Shown here: in pieces, positions 5,140 through 7,524 of the stretch | Numbering within the stretch: the first letter of the stretch is position 1 | How the letters are laid out: each line of letters starts with the position of its first letter | Source of the DNA: Thermoplasmatota archaeon | GTDB taxonomy: Archaea > Thermoplasmatota > E2 > DHVEG-1 | NCBI GenBank assembly: GCA_022866015.1 | Contig: JALHTX010000193.1 | Span: forward strand, 1-7,524 | Length of the DNA: 7,524 nt | Reading direction: 5' to 3' | Program-made: the position numbers and the translations under genes | The notes under the pieces: generated by a model | The model's database searches: none | Seen by the model: only the letters and a program-made list of their open reading frames with translations | Told to the model about the DNA's origin: nothing

Positions 5140-5976
5140 TCAAAACCTTTTACAAATATAATCCAAAGCTGATTCAAAAATAGCTATACCATCACCGATA
5201 TTATTATCAAGTCCATTTTGAACCCAATTTGGATGTTGATGACGATAAAAACTTCTTTCTGGGTGTGGCATCATGCCAAACACATTGCCAATATAATTAC
5301 AGATACCTGCAAGGTTACTAATTGAACCGTTTGGATTCCAGGGATAACCAGTATATTCTCCATTTTTATTTATATAACGGAAAACAATCTGATCATTTTC
5401 TTCCAATTTTTTTAGATATTCTTCTTGTTTATCTAAAGTAAATAGCAATTTTCCTTCCGCATGCGCACTGGGGATAAGTAGGATATCGTCTTTTGGAATT
5501 TTTCTTGTAAAAATACATTTAATATTGTTTTCATGTTTTAAAAATGTAGGTCTACATTCATAACGATTCGAATCATTAATATATAAACAAGCATCGGGAA
5601 CGCTAGTCATAATTTCTTTAATACCTGGAAGCAACCCTAGTTCTGTTAATACCTGGAAACCATTACAAACACCAAGTACAGGATATTCTTGTTTTACAAA
5701 CTCTTCAAGATCTTTGCCTAGTTTACTTTTTATACGTGCTGCAAATATAGCACCTGCACGAATATAATCTCCTGCTGAAAATCCTCCAGGTATCATAATG
5801 CATTGGTAATTAAAAATATCTCGTTTTTCATTTTTAGTACAATCAAGATGTAAAAGTTGTTTTAGATGTACAAACTCAGGATTTGCACCAAGTCTTTTGA
5901 ATGCATCCAAAGATTCTTGTTCACAGTTTGTCCCTTCTATTCTTAAAACTGCAATTTTTACATCACTTTTTTTCAC
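5140..5976 (-). CDS. purQ: phosphoribosylformylglycinamidine synthase, glutaminase subunit PurQ
   Basis: Glutamine amidotransferase subunit of FGAM synthase, which supplies ammonia to PurL (with PurS) for the fourth step of purine synthesis. 278 residues of the class I GATase fold: start strand KIAVLRIEGTNCEQE (7-21), oxyanion region MIPGGFSAGDYIRAG (61-75), nucleophile Cys104 in GVCNGFQVL, and catalytic His238/Glu240 in MMPHPERSF. PSAHAEGK (169-176) and the W-N-P-N-G-S block (213-218) match PurQ. It is longer than the roughly 225-residue bacterial PurQ, as some archaeal ones are. The GTG at 5976 is chosen because GGGTGA (5987-5982) lies five bases before it; an upstream GTG at 5985 falls inside that site. 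Partner genes purL and purS are not in the window. A NUDIX gene follows 5 bp after the stop. Confidence 0.95.
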   Translation of the reverse strand: MKKSDVKIAVLRIEGTNCEQESLDAFKRLGANPEFVHLKQLLHLDCTKNEKRDIFNYQCIMIPGGFSAGDYIRAGAIFAARIKSKLGKDLEEFVKQEYPVLGVCNGFQVLTELGLLPGIKEIMTSVPDACLYINDSNRYECRPTFLKHENNIKCIFTRKIPKDDILLIPSAHAEGKLLFTLDKQEEYLKKLEENDQIVFRYINKNGEYTGYPWNPNGSISNLAGICNYIGNVFGMMPHPERSFYRHQHPNWVQNGLDNNIGDGIAIFESALDYICKRF

Positions 5977-6060
5977 AGATTTCACCCAAATACTTGCAGA
6001 GGGGTAATAGTAAAGCTATTATTTGTTTTTTTATTATCCTGTATATCTGGAGATGACAAA
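5977..6060. promoter_or_regulatory. divergent purQ / zinc-ribbon promoter region
   Basis: An 84-bp gap serving both genes. On the minus strand GGGTGA (5987-5982) is the purQ ribosome-binding site; on the plus strand GGAG (6049-6052) serves the zinc-ribbon gene. Between them lies a 17-bp inverted repeat TAATAG-TAAAG-CTATTA (6005-6021), a possible operator or TATA-containing element. No clean TATA box is evident for either gene. Confidence 0.4.
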
Positions 6061-6534
6061 TTGAGTGTAACTGCTTGCCCAAAATGTGGTAGTAGAAAAA
6101 TATTTCAGGGTCGGTTAAAAGATGGAGTTTTAACAGGGTATACTGATAGGTATGTGTGTAGAGACTGCGGATATCAAGGTTCACCACTTATTTTTGATAG
6201 TATAGATGAATATAATAAGTTTCAAATGGAGAAAAAATCAGATAAACCATTCGATGAGGTTTCAGAGAATCTAATATTAGATGATAATATTGATTTATCT
6301 GAAAAAGATAAAGAAGTAGTAGATTTTTTAAATGAATTAGATGATAAGTCAACTTCAGAAATAAAGACAAAATCAACAATTCTAAAAAAAATTATTATGC
6401 TGTCATTGGTTTTGATATTTTCACTTATTATAACTCTTTTTTTTATTCCATTTTATTTTTTTCTTCCTACAATTTTAGTGATAATCGTTTTATTTATTAT
6501 TGTTTATGTTAGATTTAATATCAAAATAGATTAA
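6061..6534 (+). CDS. zinc-ribbon protein with two C-terminal membrane segments, function unknown
   Basis: A 157-residue protein of three parts. Residues 6-36 form a zinc ribbon with C-P-K-C-G and C-R-D-C-G-Y pairs (Cys6, 9, 33, 36), followed by YQGSPLIFDSIDEYNKF, a block I associate with small archaeal zinc-ribbon proteins. Residues about 50-107 are acidic and polar, probably a flexible linker (many D, E, S, K). Residues about 108-152 hold two adjacent hydrophobic segments separated by a short turn, so the ribbon should lie in the cytoplasm tethered to the membrane. The start is TTG at 6061, eight bases after GGAG; no in-frame ATG or GTG is available before the cysteine motif, and the ATG at 6053 is in another frame and opens a three-codon ORF. 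Its role is unknown; it may sense or recruit a partner to the membrane. Confidence 0.75.
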   Translation: MSVTACPKCGSRKIFQGRLKDGVLTGYTDRYVCRDCGYQGSPLIFDSIDEYNKFQMEKKSDKPFDEVSENLILDDNIDLSEKDKEVVDFLNELDDKSTSEIKTKSTILKKIIMLSLVLIFSLIITLFFIPFYFFLPTILVIIVLFIIVYVRFNIKID

Positions 6535-6655
6535 TATGATTTTTATTAATGCATAAGAGAAAAAGATGAAATATTTTCAATAAATGATGAAAAAAGAGTA
6601 AAAAAATAAACTTAGATTACTTGGATAGTTAAACTAAAAAACAAAGAGGTTAAAA
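6535..6655 (+). promoter_or_regulatory. intergenic region upstream of cysD
   Basis: 121 bases, almost entirely A+T. T5 at 6540-6544 may end the zinc-ribbon transcript. AAAAAAATAAAC (about 6599-6610) is a weak TATA candidate for cysD, and GAGGT (6646-6650) five bases before the ATG is its ribosome-binding site. An isolated AUGAUGA (6584-6590) resembles a C box but has no D box. No RNA or protein gene is visible. Confidence 0.35.
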
Positions 6656-7524
6656 ATGACGCAATATAATCTAACGCATCTAGATAAATTAGAGGCAGAA
6701 GCAATATTCATAATGAGAGAAGTAGCATCACAATTTGAAAGACCTGCCCTGCTATTCTCAGGTGGAAAAGACTCAATTGTGATGGGACATATAGCAAAAA
6801 AATCATTTTATCCAGCAAAAATTCCTTTTACATTCCTACATATTGATACTGGACACAATTTTCCAGAAACATTAGAATACAGAGACAACTTTGTAAAGAA
6901 ATTAGGAGTAAGACTTGTAATAGGAAGCGTAGAAAAATCAATAAATGAAGGCCGTGTAAAAGAAGAAACTGGTAAATATGCGAGTAGAAACTACCTACAA
7001 ACAATAACACTATTAGATACAATAGTAGAATACAAATTTGACTGCTGCGTAGGTGGTGGAAGACGTGATGAAGAAAAATCAAGAGCAAAAGAAAGGTTTT
7101 TTTCACATAGAAATGAATTTGGAGAGTGGGATCCTAAAAACCAAAGACCAGAACTTTGGGATCTTTACAACGGGAGATATAACTTTGGTGAACATTTTAG
7201 AGTATTCCCATTAAGTAACTGGACAGAAATGGATATATGGCAGTATATATTGAAAGAAAAAATTGACATTCCAAAACTATATTTTTCACATAAAAGAAAA
7301 TGCATTATACGCGATGGGGTAATATTAGCCTACACAGAATACATAAATATGGATGAAGACGAAAAGAAAAACGCAAAAGAAATGCTAGTCCGATGTAGAA
7401 CAATAGGTGATATGACATGTACCGGGCTTACAAAATCAAATGCAAAAACACTAGAAGAAATTGTAAACGAAGTGGCACAAATCAGAAGTTCAGAAAGATG
7501 CAGTAGAGCGGATGATAAGAGATC
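6656..7524 (+). CDS. cysD: sulfate adenylyltransferase small subunit CysD, 3' end cut off
   Basis: Small (PP-loop) subunit of heterodimeric ATP sulfurylase, which makes adenosine 5'-phosphosulfate from ATP and sulfate with the GTPase subunit CysN. 289 residues are visible and the frame runs off the window; about 13 residues should be missing. Motifs: SGGKDS (35-40, ATP pyrophosphate loop), FLHIDTGHNFPET (60-72), GGGRRDEEKSRAKER (133-147), WDPKNQRPELW (158-168), RVFPLSNWTEMDIWQYI, and a C-terminal GDMTCTG ... SSERCSRADDKR that fits the CysD branch ending in T-R-A-D-D-K. These separate it from PAPS reductase and DndC relatives. GAGGT lies five bases before the ATG. Ile and Leu codons favour A-ending forms (ATA 13, ATT 7, ATC 1; CTA nine times), unlike the kinase gene upstream. 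CysN is expected just downstream but cannot be seen. Confidence 0.95.
   Translation, partial: MTQYNLTHLDKLEAEAIFIMREVASQFERPALLFSGGKDSIVMGHIAKKSFYPAKIPFTFLHIDTGHNFPETLEYRDNFVKKLGVRLVIGSVEKSINEGRVKEETGKYASRNYLQTITLLDTIVEYKFDCCVGGGRRDEEKSRAKERFFSHRNEFGEWDPKNQRPELWDLYNGRYNFGEHFRVFPLSNWTEMDIWQYILKEKIDIPKLYFSHKRKCIIRDGVILAYTEYINMDEDEKKNAKEMLVRCRTIGDMTCTGLTKSNAKTLEEIVNEVAQIRSSERCSRADDKR

Noticed and set aside
5963..6379. Minus-strand open frames opposite the zinc-ribbon gene
   Set aside because: Low-complexity composition typical of antisense shadows; the plus frame has the Cys motifs and a ribosome-binding site.
6584..6655. C-box-like AUGAUGA suggesting a C/D box guide RNA upstream of cysD
   Set aside because: No CUGA D box follows before the cysD start, and the word is frequent in A+T-rich sequence.
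6828..7106. Minus-strand open frame opposite cysD
   Set aside because: Leu/His-rich shadow of the strongly conserved CysD frame, with no ribosome-binding site or recognisable domain.

Overview
The window is A+T-rich and densely coded, and it looks archaeal. Several signs agree. Ribosome-binding sites read GGTGA or GGGTGA, complementary to the archaeal 16S 3' end. There is an archaeal BRE/TATA promoter (a run of A followed by TTTATATA). T-run terminators follow some genes. One gene is a UbiA prenyltransferase of the kind that makes the archaeal ether lipid core, next to a COG0170 (dolichol/phytol kinase-like) membrane protein, and several products (arrestin-like protein, zinc-ribbon membrane protein, divergent thymidylate-kinase-like protein) have an archaeal look. 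A DPANN or other uncultured archaeon is possible, but I cannot place it from one window.

Layout, left to right. Bases 2-685 (+) are the 3' part of htpX, a membrane zinc protease cut by the window edge. It converges on 732-1205 (-), a small single-domain arrestin-like protein. A 110-bp divergent gap leads to a (+) block: a zinc-dependent NAD-type alcohol/polyol dehydrogenase (1316-2350), then after 5 bp the UbiA prenyltransferase (2356-3246), a 90-bp gap with a probable promoter, a COG0170 membrane kinase-like protein (3337-4005), and 7 bp later a thymidylate-kinase-like P-loop protein (4013-4585). The block suggests isoprenoid-lipid or polyprenol metabolism.

The 138-bp gap 4586-4723 holds the most interesting item: a probable small RNA gene of about 62 nt or slightly more (4651-4712, +). 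It has its own BRE/TATA box, a flush 11-bp terminal stem, and a G-free pyrimidine-rich loop that resembles the anti-Shine-Dalgarno end of 16S rRNA. On the (-) strand follow purQ (5140-5976) and, 5 bp after it, a NUDIX hydrolase (4724-5134). Divergent from purQ is a zinc-ribbon protein with two C-terminal membrane segments (6061-6534, TTG start).

The right end (6656-7524, running off the edge) is cysD, the small subunit of the heterodimeric ATP sulfurylase. It favours A-ending codons, unlike the T-ending preference of the lipid-block kinase gene, and most of its family is bacterial, so acquisition by transfer is possible. Several starts were chosen from ribosome-binding-site position (3337, 4013, 5134, 5976, 6061) and differ from the longest possible reading frames.
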